DNA of 5,808 nucleotides, from NCBI GenBank assembly GCA_011049095.1, contig DSDE01000071.1, forward strand, positions 1-5,808, given 5' to 3'. A program made the position numbers and the translations under genes. Below, piece by piece: positions 1 through 5,808 of this stretch. This DNA is from Fidelibacterota bacterium (GTDB lineage Bacteria; Fidelibacterota; Fidelibacteria; Fidelibacterales; DSDE01). Positions within the stretch are counted from its first letter, which is position 1, and every line of letters starts with the position of its first letter. The notes under the pieces were generated by a model that searched no databases, had not been told where the DNA came from, and was given only the letters and a program-made list of their open reading frames with translations.

Positions 1-13
1 ATTAAAAATTGAT

Positions 14-19
14 TAAAAT
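14..19 (+). promoter_or_regulatory. Possible -10 element of the arsR-acn unit
   Basis: TAAAAT matches the sigma-70 -10 consensus at five of six positions and would start transcription near base 26, giving a leader of about 30 bases that still contains the ribosome binding site. The matching -35 would fall before the window, so it cannot be tested here. The region is very AT-rich and carries the direct repeat ATTAAAA at 1-7 and 12-18, so a chance match is quite possible. Confidence 0.3.
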
Positions 20-26
20 ACAAAGA

Positions 27-35
27 ATAAGTTAT
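27..35. promoter_or_regulatory. Candidate ArsR operator (short palindrome)
   Basis: ATAAGTTAT is a perfect odd palindrome (ATAA-G-TTAT) lying between the possible -10 and the ribosome binding site of the regulator gene. ArsR-family proteins usually bind AT-rich inverted repeats around their own promoter and repress themselves, so the position fits an operator. It is shorter than the usual 12-2-12 ArsR/SmtB site, and AT-rich palindromes of this size are common by chance. Confidence 0.2.
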
Positions 36-55
36 GTTTATGAAGGAGATGAGAG

Positions 56-403
56 ATGGAAAAAGAAATGGATAGCAAGCAAAAATTAGAGGCGCAGTTT
101 CTTGAACAGGCTGCTAAAGTTCTGAAAGTATTGGGTCACCCCATTCGCATTCAGATTATTGAATTTTTAGAAACCGGAGAGCATACTGTTGGAGAAATTC
201 AGAATGAGATTGATCAGATACAGGCCGTAACATCACAACATCTCCGGCTGATGCTGCGGAAAAATATCGTCAAATATCGCAGGGAAGGAACATCACTTCG
301 ATATAGCATTAACAGCGAATTTATTACCAATATTCTTCATTGTATTCGAAACTGTGATCTAAATCCGGCAAGTAAAAATAAAAAAAGCAGTTCAGCGATA
401 TAG
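56..403 (+). CDS. ArsR-family winged-helix transcriptional regulator
   Basis: This is a small cytoplasmic DNA-binding protein of 115 residues, the usual size for single-domain ArsR regulators, which bind DNA as dimers and release it on binding a metal or on oxidation. LGHPIRIQIIEFLETGEHTV (residues 26-45) is the typical family opening. The helix-turn-helix follows at about 45-70, with recognition helix AVTSQHLRLMLRKN (57-70), then a wing containing RREGTSLRYSI (75-85) and a last helix at about 88-100. The cysteine pair of arsenic and cadmium sensors next to the recognition helix is absent, and so is the Asp/His site of zinc sensors in the last helix. The only cysteines are C96 and C100, a CxxxC in that helix. 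AAGGAGA at 43-49, seven bases before the ATG, supports this start over the in-frame ATG at 68. The aconitase gene begins 28 bases downstream, so co-transcription and control of aconitase are inferred. The family call is firm; the signal sensed is unknown. Confidence 0.92.
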   Translation: MEKEMDSKQKLEAQFLEQAAKVLKVLGHPIRIQIIEFLETGEHTVGEIQNEIDQIQAVTSQHLRLMLRKNIVKYRREGTSLRYSINSEFITNILHCIRNCDLNPASKNKKSSSAI

Positions 404-431
404 TAAAAGAATTTTAAAACAGGAGGAACTT

Positions 432-3161
432 ATGGGAACAAGGGAAATGACAGACCCTTTTGGTGCCAGGCGGGAGCTGTCGGCAAAAATGGGTAAATTT
501 GTCTATTATGATTTAAATCATCTGGAGAAGATTGGCATTATAGCAGACCTCAATACGCTGCCATTCTCCATCAAAGTGCTGTTGGAAGCAGTTTTGCGCA
601 ATGTCAATGGCTTTGAAGTAACGGAAAATGATCTCTACGCTCTGGCTGGATGGAAACCTAAAATGGAAAAGGTGATTGAAATTCCATTTAAGCCTGCCCG
701 TGTTGTACTGCAGGATTTTACCGGGGTGCCAGCGCTTGTTGACCTTGCTGCCATGCGCTCTGCCATAAAAAGGCTTGGCGGCGATCCGCAGAAAATAAAT
801 CCCCACGTGCAGGTTGATCTCGTTATTGACCATAGCGTGCAGGTTGATTTTTTTGGCGATGATTCGGCCTTGAGAAAAAATGCAGAGCTGGAATTTCAGC
901 GCAACCGTGAGCGATATGAATTTCTGCGCTGGGGGCAAAATGCTTTTGATAATTTTCGCGTTGTACCACCGGCCACAGGCATCATCCATCAGGTAAATCT
1001 CGAATATCTGGCCAAAGCTGTTCTCACAAAAAAGTGTGAAGATGGCGCTATAGCCGTATTTCCTGATACTCTGGTAGGAACCGATAGCCACACAACAATG
1101 ATCAACGGGCTGGGTGTACTTGGCTGGGGTGTCGGTGGCATTGAGGCTGAAGCAGTGATGCTGGGACAACCGCTCTTTATGGTGGCGCCAGAAGTTGTTG
1201 GCTTTAAGCTTTTTGGAAAGCTGAGAGAGGGTGTTACTGCTACCGACCTGACCCTGACAGTAACGCAAATGCTTCGTGAGCATAAAGTTGTGGAAAAATT
1301 TGTGGAATTTTACGGCGAAGGGCTAAGCAGTATGAGCTTGGAAGATAGGGCAAGCATCGCCAATATGGCTCCCGAATATGGCGCAACCATGGGATTTTTC
1401 CCTATTGATTGTGAAACACTCAACTATCTGAAAGCTACCGGACGCAGTGATGAAGAGATTGAGCTTGTAGAAAAATATACTAAGGCACAAGGGCTATTTC
1501 GCACTAAAGAAACTCCCGCGCCTGAGTTCAGCAGCTACCTGGAGCTGAATCTTGGCGATGTTGTGCCATCACTGGCAGGCCCCAAACGCCCTCAGGACCG
1601 GATTGATCTCAGCAATGTGAAGCAAAGCTTCCTGCAGAGTCTCAGTGCACCAGTAAAAGAGCGCGGCTTTGGTCTGCCTCCTGAAAAGCTTGCCGCAAAA
1701 TGCATAGTTACCCTGGAGGATGAAAGACTCCAGCTGCGGCATGGCACTGTTGTCATTGCTGCCATCACCTCATGCACCAACACCAGTAATCCCTCTGTAC
1801 TGGTAGCTGCCGGTCTCCTGGCAAAAAAGGCCGTTGAGAAAGGACTCACCGTTCCAAAATATGTAAAAACTTCCCTTGCTCCAGGCTCCAAAGTGGTGAC
1901 AGAGTATCTAAAAGAATCAGGACTCCTGCCTTCTCTTGAGAAAATCGGATTTGATATCGTTGGTTATGGCTGCACCACCTGCATCGGCAATAGCGGACCC
2001 CTTCCGGAACCGCTAGCCGAAGCAATTAGCAAAAATGAGCTGGTAGCGGCCGCCGTTCTTTCGGGAAACAGAAATTTTGAAGGGCGGGTGAATCCTCATA
2101 CACGGGCTAACTATCTGGCCTCGCCGCCTCTCGTTGTCGCTTATGCCCTAGCCGGAAATGTGGACATTGACCTCCTCACCGAGCCAATAGGTACAGACCC
2201 AGAGGGAAATCCCGTTTTTCTCAAAGATTTATGGCCCTCACAAGAGGAAATTGGCGCCGTCATCAAAAAAGCTCTTCACCCGGAAATGTTTCTCAAGAGC
2301 TATGACAACGTATGGAACAGCAATGAAACCTGGAATGCCATCAATAGCCGAAAAAGTGATATTTACGATTGGGATGAAAACAGCAGCTACATTGCCGAGC
2401 CGCCTTTCTTTACAGATCTGACACCTGAGCTGCCGTCGCCATCCAATATTAATAATGCCCGCGTTTTAGCTCTTCTTGGAGATAGCGTTACAACCGATCA
2501 CATCAGTCCAGCCGGCGTCATTCCGCCTAAAAGTCCCGCGGAGCGCTATCTTTTTGAGAAAGGCATCGAGCGAAAAGACTTCAATAGCTTCGGCAGCCGC
2601 CGTGGCAATGATGCGGTTATGGTTCGGGGTACTTTTGGCAATATTCGCCTCAAAAACCTATTACTGCCTGGTGTTGAAGGCGGCGAGACCATACACATTC
2701 CCAGCGGTGAAAGGGTATCTATTTTTGATGCAGCGATGCGCTATAAAGCAGAAGGAATCTCTTTGATTATCGTTGCAGGGAAAGAATATGGCACCGGCTC
2801 CAGTCGTGACTGGGCAGCCAAAGGGACGCTGCTCCTCGGAGTTAAGGCCGTTATCGCGGAAAGCTTTGAACGAATTCATCGCTCCAATCTCGTTGGAATG
2901 GGCGTTTTGCCACTCCAGTTTATCAATGGTGAAAATGTGGAATCGCTCAAGCTCAGCGGATCTGAGACATATACCATCGAAGGCATTGACGGCAAACTTA
3001 TGCCAGGTATGCTCCTGACGGTGAAGGCTGTTAATGAGAATGGCGAAATGAGCCATTTTCAAGTAAAAGTCCGTCTCGATACGCCCGTGGATATTCATTA
3101 CTACAGAAATGGCGGCATTCTGCATACCGTTCTCCGCAATCTCCTGAAAACAGAAGGATAA
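432..3161 (+). CDS. acnA: Aconitate hydratase, AcnA/IRP type
   Basis: Aconitase interconverts citrate and isocitrate through cis-aconitate in the cytoplasmic TCA (or glyoxylate) cycle, using a [4Fe-4S] cluster. The 909 residues match the full length of bacterial AcnA/CitB enzymes. Cluster ligands are C448 (ITSCTN), C514 and C517 (GYGCTTCIGNSG), with the 66/69-residue spacing usual for AcnA. Other landmarks are PDTLVGTDSHTTM (211-223), GWGVGGIEAE (231-240), SGNRNFEGRVNP (544-555) and GDSVTTDHISPAG (683-695). The C-terminal swivelling domain carries YGTGSSRDWA (786-795), with S791 and R792 at the active-site loop. The order of domains is that of AcnA/IRP, not of AcnB, whose swivel domain is N-terminal. 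Methylaconitase-type AcnD is a relative, but no propionate genes are nearby. AGGAGG at 421-426, five bases before the ATG, fixes the start. No frameshift or missing catalytic residue was seen. The ArsR gene upstream is the likely local regulator. AcnA/IRP relatives can bind RNA when the cluster is lost, but nothing here shows that. Confidence 0.97.
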   Translation: MGTREMTDPFGARRELSAKMGKFVYYDLNHLEKIGIIADLNTLPFSIKVLLEAVLRNVNGFEVTENDLYALAGWKPKMEKVIEIPFKPARVVLQDFTGVPALVDLAAMRSAIKRLGGDPQKINPHVQVDLVIDHSVQVDFFGDDSALRKNAELEFQRNRERYEFLRWGQNAFDNFRVVPPATGIIHQVNLEYLAKAVLTKKCEDGAIAVFPDTLVGTDSHTTMINGLGVLGWGVGGIEAEAVMLGQPLFMVAPEVVGFKLFGKLREGVTATDLTLTVTQMLREHKVVEKFVEFYGEGLSSMSLEDRASIANMAPEYGATMGFFPIDCETLNYLKATGRSDEEIELVEKYTKAQGLFRTKETPAPEFSSYLELNLGDVVPSLAGPKRPQDRIDLSNVKQSFLQSLSAPVKERGFGLPPEKLAAKCIVTLEDERLQLRHGTVVIAAITSCTNTSNPSVLVAAGLLAKKAVEKGLTVPKYVKTSLAPGSKVVTEYLKESGLLPSLEKIGFDIVGYGCTTCIGNSGPLPEPLAEAISKNELVAAAVLSGNRNFEGRVNPHTRANYLASPPLVVAYALAGNVDIDLLTEPIGTDPEGNPVFLKDLWPSQEEIGAVIKKALHPEMFLKSYDNVWNSNETWNAINSRKSDIYDWDENSSYIAEPPFFTDLTPELPSPSNINNARVLALLGDSVTTDHISPAGVIPPKSPAERYLFEKGIERKDFNSFGSRRGNDAVMVRGTFGNIRLKNLLLPGVEGGETIHIPSGERVSIFDAAMRYKAEGISLIIVAGKEYGTGSSRDWAAKGTLLLGVKAVIAESFERIHRSNLVGMGVLPLQFINGENVESLKLSGSETYTIEGIDGKLMPGMLLTVKAVNENGEMSHFQVKVRLDTPVDIHYYRNGGILHTVLRNLLKTEG

Positions 3162-3199
3162 AGCCTACAGATTTACATATAAATTTTTTACGGCTAAGA

Positions 3200-3227
3200 A
3201 AAAGCCTGATATTTCCATCAGGCTTTT
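3200..3227 (+). terminator. Rho-independent terminator after acnA
   Basis: AAAAGCCTGAT (3200-3210) pairs perfectly with ATCAGGCTTTT (3217-3227) around a six-base loop, ATTTCC. The stem is 11 bp with four G/C pairs near its lower middle. The T run of the 3' arm is followed by ACC and a second T run at 3231-3235. The A run on the 5' side means it could also stop transcription from the opposite strand. It begins 38 bases after the aconitase stop and should separate the arsR-acnA unit from the peptidase genes. Confidence 0.9.
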
Positions 3228-3245
3228 ACCTTTTTATTAAATATT

Positions 3246-3274
3246 TTGACCTGAAAATCTTTTGCGACAACAAT
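3246..3274 (+). promoter_or_regulatory. Possible upstream sigma-70 promoter for the peptidase genes
   Basis: TTGACC (3246-3251) matches the -35 consensus at five of six positions. After exactly 17 bases comes AACAAT (3269-3274), which matches the -10 consensus at four of six. This would give a leader of about 100 bases before the S46 gene. It lies just after the acnA terminator, where a new promoter is needed. It competes with the downstream candidate at 3324-3353, and both could be used. Confidence 0.35.
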
Positions 3275-3278
3275 TTCT

Positions 3279-3288
3279 ATTTCGAAAT
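3279..3288. repeat. Perfect 10-bp palindrome ATTTCGAAAT
   Basis: ATTTCGAAAT is its own reverse complement and would lie just downstream of the -10 of the upstream promoter candidate, a common operator position. It overlaps a small hairpin, AAATGA (3285-3290) with TCATTT (3294-3299). No regulator for it is identifiable, and chance is a reasonable explanation. Confidence 0.25.
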
Positions 3289-3323
3289 GAATCTCATTTT
3301 TCTCAAGCAGACGGATTTCTTTT

Positions 3324-3353
3324 TTGATAAAGGCAGATAAATTTATAATTTTC
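3324..3353 (+). promoter_or_regulatory. Possible proximal promoter for the peptidase genes
   Basis: A perfect TATAAT (3344-3349) is preceded by TTGATA (3324-3329), but the 14-base spacer is short for sigma-70. The same stretch also reads as TTG (3324-3326), 19 bases, then TAATTTTC (3346-3353), one mismatch from the Bacteroidota pattern TTG-N19-21-TAnnTTTG. Either reading starts transcription near 3356, which leaves a leader of about 28 bases with the ribosome binding site of the ATG at 3384 intact. The palindrome ATAAATTTAT (3337-3346) overlaps it. Confidence 0.4.
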
Positions 3354-3371
3354 AGTCATGAATAAACAATG

Positions 3372-3377
3372 AAAGGA
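3372..3377 (+). promoter_or_regulatory. Ribosome binding site that decides the S46 start
   Basis: AAAGGA lies six bases before the ATG at 3384. The in-frame ATG at 3369 lies upstream of this motif, and only the poor sequence TCATGAATAAACA precedes it. The spacing therefore selects 3384, which also places the lysines of the signal peptide at residues 2 and 3. Confidence 0.7.
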
Positions 3378-3383
3378 TACAAA

Positions 3384-5525
3384 ATGAAAAAATTCCAATA
3401 CTCAATCCTGCTTCTCGCACTTTCACTGCCTGTTATGGGTGCGGAAGGTATGTTTTTACTCCATGAGCTGCCCTGGAAAGCGGCAAGAAAAGCCGGTCTA
3501 AAGCTGAAAGCGGAGGCCATTTATCACGAGAGCAAGCCAAGTCTCAGCGATGCCATAGTACAGATTGGCGGCGGATCAGGCTCATTCATATCCCCGGAAG
3601 CTCTGGTCATTACCAATCACCATGTGGCCTTTCAGGCAATTCAGAGGCTGGCCACGCCGGAAAATAATATCCTTAAAAATGGATTTTATGCCAAAGATAA
3701 AAGTAAAGAGCTCTATGCTGAGGGATATTCTGCAACAATTACCCTCACTCAAGAAGATGTCACCGATCGTATTCTTAAAGAGCTTAATGATGCAATGACG
3801 CCGCTGGAGCGCTATGAAGCCATTGAATCGGCCATGAAAAGCATGGTGGCAGAAGCGGAAAAAGAGGCAGGTATCAAAGCCTATGTCAAATCTATGTATA
3901 ATGGTCGCAGCTACTACCTCTTTCGAACATTGCGTTTCCAGGATATTAGGCTGGTTTATGCCCCTGCACAGTCAGTCGGTGAGTATGGCGGCGATATTGA
4001 CAACTGGATGTGGCCCCGGCATACCGGCGATTTTGCTATGATGCGGGTTTACACTGCCCCTGATGGCTCTCCGGCTGTCTATTCTCCAGAAAATATTCCT
4101 TTCAAGCCCAAACACCATCTTGCCATCTCTGCCAAACCGCTGCGGGATGGTGATTTCACGATGATAATCGGATATCCCGGCGGCACACAGCGCCATCTGA
4201 CAGCGCGGGAGGCAGCCTACACCGTCAACAAAGGCTATCCAGAGCGTATCCGTCGATTTAAAATGATGATTGATAAAATTGAGGAGCTGGGTGCAAAAGA
4301 TGAAGCTGTCGCTCTAAAACTGGCTTCTCGCGTCAAGGGGCTCAATAATGTCTATAAAAATAATCAGGGAATGCTGGATGCTTTTGAAAAACTGGGTATC
4401 ATCGCCGAAAAGAATGAATTTGAATCTTATCTAAAAAGGTACTATGCCGGAGACCCAGCAATAGAGGAGCTATTCACCGATCTAGCGGCATTTCAGGATG
4501 ATAAAGAAGCGCTAGATGCACAGACTGATCTTATGAGATGGCTCTCTTGGAGCCCGCAGCTACATTCTGTAGCAGGGACATTGGTCAGGAAAGCCACCGA
4601 AGGAGAAAAGGCCGATGCTCAGCGGGAAATGGGGTGGCAAGATCGGGACAGTCTCAATCTGCAAATGCGGATCAAGAGAGCGCTGGCTAGCTACTATGCG
4701 CCTTTAGACCAGTGGGTGATGGAGCGCTTTATGCAGGAGCTGGCCAAGGACGAGAATGCCCATGCTTTTAGCTTTTGGGATATGGTCAAAGAAGCGGCGC
4801 CTGGAAAAGGGCTGACCGAGGCGATACCAGTTTTTTGTGAAAAACTATATACTGAAACACAATTATCAGAAAAAGAGCTGTGGGAAAAACTTTTTACGGC
4901 TCCCCTCAGCAAACTGGAGCTTTGCAAGGACCCAATGATTCACTTTGCACTGCTTTTTGAAGAAGATATGAAAAAGATTCGGAAAAAAGAAGATGAGCTT
5001 TCCGGTCGTAAAACCCTGCTCATGCCCCGCTATTTCGATTTGCTGGCTCGGGAATCAAAAGAAAATCTCTACCCAGATGCCAATAGCACAATCCGCTTTA
5101 CTTACGGTGCAGTCGCCGGCTATGAGCCCCAAGATGCCGTATGGTATTTTCCCTTTACACGCTTAAAGGGGATGATTGCCAAACATAATGGTAAAGAGCC
5201 CTTCAATGCCCCTGATATTATGCGGAAAATCAAAAAAACTGGGGAAAACAGCTTTCTATGGGATAAGAAACTGGGCGATTTTCCAGTCAACTTTCTCCAT
5301 ACCACCGACATAACCGGCGGTAATTCTGGGTCGCCGGTTCTGAATGCTCGGGGTCATTTCATTGGAATTGCCTTTGATGGCAACTATGAAGCAATGAGCT
5401 CTGACTGGAAATACAGTGAAGCGCTGACACGCACCATTAGTGTCGATTCCCGATATCTTCTTTTGGTGCTGCTTGAAACAGGCGATCATTCAGCGCTCCT
5501 TAATGAGATAACTATCATAAAATAG
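3384..5525 (+). CDS. S46-family dipeptidyl-peptidase, DPP7-like, exported
   Basis: S46 enzymes are periplasmic serine exopeptidases that cut dipeptides from the N-termini of oligopeptides. From the ATG at 3384 the protein has 713 residues, normal for the family (718 if the ATG at 3369 were used). It opens with a signal peptide: MKKF, a hydrophobic core, and a likely cut after VMGA (A20); no lipobox is present. The chymotrypsin-like fold carries H80 (TNHHVAF), D216 (PRHTGDFAMMRVY) and S648 (TGGNSGSPVLN) as the triad, with a mostly helical domain between the last two. Spacing to characterised S46 enzymes suggests that N207, W208, N322 and D665 hold the substrate's free amino end. Residue G666, 18 after the catalytic serine, lies in FDGNYE; this position is glycine in DPP7 and arginine in DPP11, so a hydrophobic rather than acidic P1 is predicted. 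HHVAF replaces the common HHCGY. An aminopeptidase P gene follows after ten bases, suggesting a peptide-use operon. The family call is firm; specificity is inferred. Confidence 0.95.
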   Translation: MKKFQYSILLLALSLPVMGAEGMFLLHELPWKAARKAGLKLKAEAIYHESKPSLSDAIVQIGGGSGSFISPEALVITNHHVAFQAIQRLATPENNILKNGFYAKDKSKELYAEGYSATITLTQEDVTDRILKELNDAMTPLERYEAIESAMKSMVAEAEKEAGIKAYVKSMYNGRSYYLFRTLRFQDIRLVYAPAQSVGEYGGDIDNWMWPRHTGDFAMMRVYTAPDGSPAVYSPENIPFKPKHHLAISAKPLRDGDFTMIIGYPGGTQRHLTAREAAYTVNKGYPERIRRFKMMIDKIEELGAKDEAVALKLASRVKGLNNVYKNNQGMLDAFEKLGIIAEKNEFESYLKRYYAGDPAIEELFTDLAAFQDDKEALDAQTDLMRWLSWSPQLHSVAGTLVRKATEGEKADAQREMGWQDRDSLNLQMRIKRALASYYAPLDQWVMERFMQELAKDENAHAFSFWDMVKEAAPGKGLTEAIPVFCEKLYTETQLSEKELWEKLFTAPLSKLELCKDPMIHFALLFEEDMKKIRKKEDELSGRKTLLMPRYFDLLARESKENLYPDANSTIRFTYGAVAGYEPQDAVWYFPFTRLKGMIAKHNGKEPFNAPDIMRKIKKTGENSFLWDKKLGDFPVNFLHTTDITGGNSGSPVLNARGHFIGIAFDGNYEAMSSDWKYSEALTRTISVDSRYLLLVLLETGDHSALLNEITIIK

Positions 5526-5529
5526 AGGA
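5524..5529 (+). promoter_or_regulatory. Ribosome binding site overlapping the S46 stop codon
   Basis: AGAGGA shares its first two bases with the TAG stop of the peptidase gene (5523-5525) and ends six bases before the next ATG at 5536. The overlap leaves no room for a promoter or terminator and points to a shared transcript, perhaps with coupled translation. Confidence 0.7.
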
Positions 5530-5535
5530 TAAAAA

Positions 5536-5808
5536 ATGACAGCAAATGAGCGCATAACACATCTCCGACGAATAATGGCGGAAGAAGATTTACAGGCTTT
5601 CATCATCCCCAGCGCCGATCCCCATATGAGCGAATATCTTGCTCCACATTGGCGCTGCAGAGAGTGGCTCAGCGGTTTTACCGGCTCTGCTGGCTTAGTC
5701 GTCGTCACAGAGAATAAGGCTGCACTCTGGGCAGATAGCCGCTATTATATTCAAGCTGAAAAACAGCTTGCCGGCAGTGAAATTCTGCTTATGAAAGCAG
5801 GGCTTCCC
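5536..5808 (+). CDS. X-prolyl aminopeptidase (aminopeptidase P, M24B), N-terminal part
   Basis: Aminopeptidase P removes the N-terminal residue from peptides with proline in second position, using two metal ions, in the cytoplasm. Only the first 91 residues are in the window and the frame runs open through the edge. They belong to the creatinase-type N-terminal domain: RITHLRRIMAEEDLQAFIIP (6-25), then SADPHMSEYLAPHWRCREWL (26-45), SGFTGSAGLVVVT (46-58) and ALWADSRYYIQAEKQL (63-78). The pattern of SxDPHxSEY, W..R.W.SGFTGSAG and LW.DSRYY.QA is typical of the long, three-domain form of about 600 residues (XPNPEP1-like), so most of the gene, including the metal-binding domain, lies outside. No signal peptide is visible. 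The ATG follows AGAGGA, and ten bases separate it from the S46 stop, so the two are probably one operon: the exported enzyme makes dipeptides and this one handles proline-blocked peptides. Proline dipeptidase is a relative but usually lacks this N-terminal pattern. Confidence 0.9.
   Translation, partial: MTANERITHLRRIMAEEDLQAFIIPSADPHMSEYLAPHWRCREWLSGFTGSAGLVVVTENKAALWADSRYYIQAEKQLAGSEILLMKAGLP

Noticed and set aside
56..403. Arsenic or heavy-metal resistance locus
   Set aside because: The regulator lacks the arsenic/cadmium cysteine motif, and no arsenate reductase, arsenite pump or metal exporter is in the window.
513..1283. Long open frame of 256 codons on the - strand inside acnA
   Set aside because: It lies fully antisense to a strongly conserved gene, has a composition rich in His, Cys and Asn without a recognisable domain, and no convincing ribosome binding site was identified. 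It is a codon-bias shadow.
2661..3125. Open frame of 154 codons on the - strand at the end of acnA
   Set aside because: It is antisense to the conserved swivel domain of aconitase and its translation resembles no family I recognise.
3162..3368. Small RNA, riboswitch or iron-responsive element in the acnA 3' region and peptidase leader
   Set aside because: Apart from the terminator, only short AT-rich inverted repeats are present. No CAGTGN-type loop on a bulged stem and no riboswitch core was seen.
5490..5708. Open frame of 72 codons on the - strand across the S46/aminopeptidase P junction
   Set aside because: It is antisense to two real genes and their overlapping stop/ribosome binding site, and its product has no recognisable pattern.
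1..5808. Mobile element or defence system
   Set aside because: No transposase, integrase, terminal repeats, phage genes, nuclease/toxin pairs or spacer-repeat arrays were seen; all four genes are metabolic or regulatory.

Overview
The window shows ordinary, compact bacterial DNA of moderate GC content. All four genes lie on the + strand: two complete pairs of functions separated by a rho-independent terminator. No rRNA, tRNA, CRISPR array, insertion sequence or phage gene was seen. The organism is probably a diderm (Gram-negative) bacterium that degrades peptides, because S46 dipeptidyl-peptidases are known from the periplasm of Bacteroidota, Xanthomonadales and some other diderm phyla. The phylum cannot be fixed. 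Clear Shine-Dalgarno sequences (AAGGAGA, AGGAGG, AAAGGA, AGAGGA) precede every gene, which is not typical of Bacteroidota, although the peptidase promoter can be read in a Bacteroidota-like way.

Unit 1 (about 1-3227) holds an ArsR-family winged-helix regulator of 115 residues and, 28 bases later, a full-length AcnA/IRP-type aconitase of 909 residues. It ends in a strong 11-bp stem-loop terminator. The tight spacing suggests co-transcription, so the small regulator is a candidate sensor controlling aconitase. It lacks the usual ArsR/SmtB cysteine site in the DNA-binding region but has a CxxxC pair in its last helix. This pairing is the most interesting point in the window.

Unit 2 (about 3228 to the window edge) has a 156-base promoter region, then an exported S46 serine dipeptidyl-peptidase with intact His/Asp/Ser triad and a glycine at the position that separates DPP7-like (hydrophobic P1) from DPP11-like (acidic P1) enzymes. 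Ten bases after its stop begins an X-prolyl aminopeptidase (aminopeptidase P, M24B), cut by the window edge. Together they would form a peptide-use operon: the exported enzyme releases dipeptides, and the cytoplasmic one removes residues in front of proline, where most peptidases stall. The freed amino acids could feed the TCA cycle in which aconitase works, but the terminator argues that the two units are transcribed separately.
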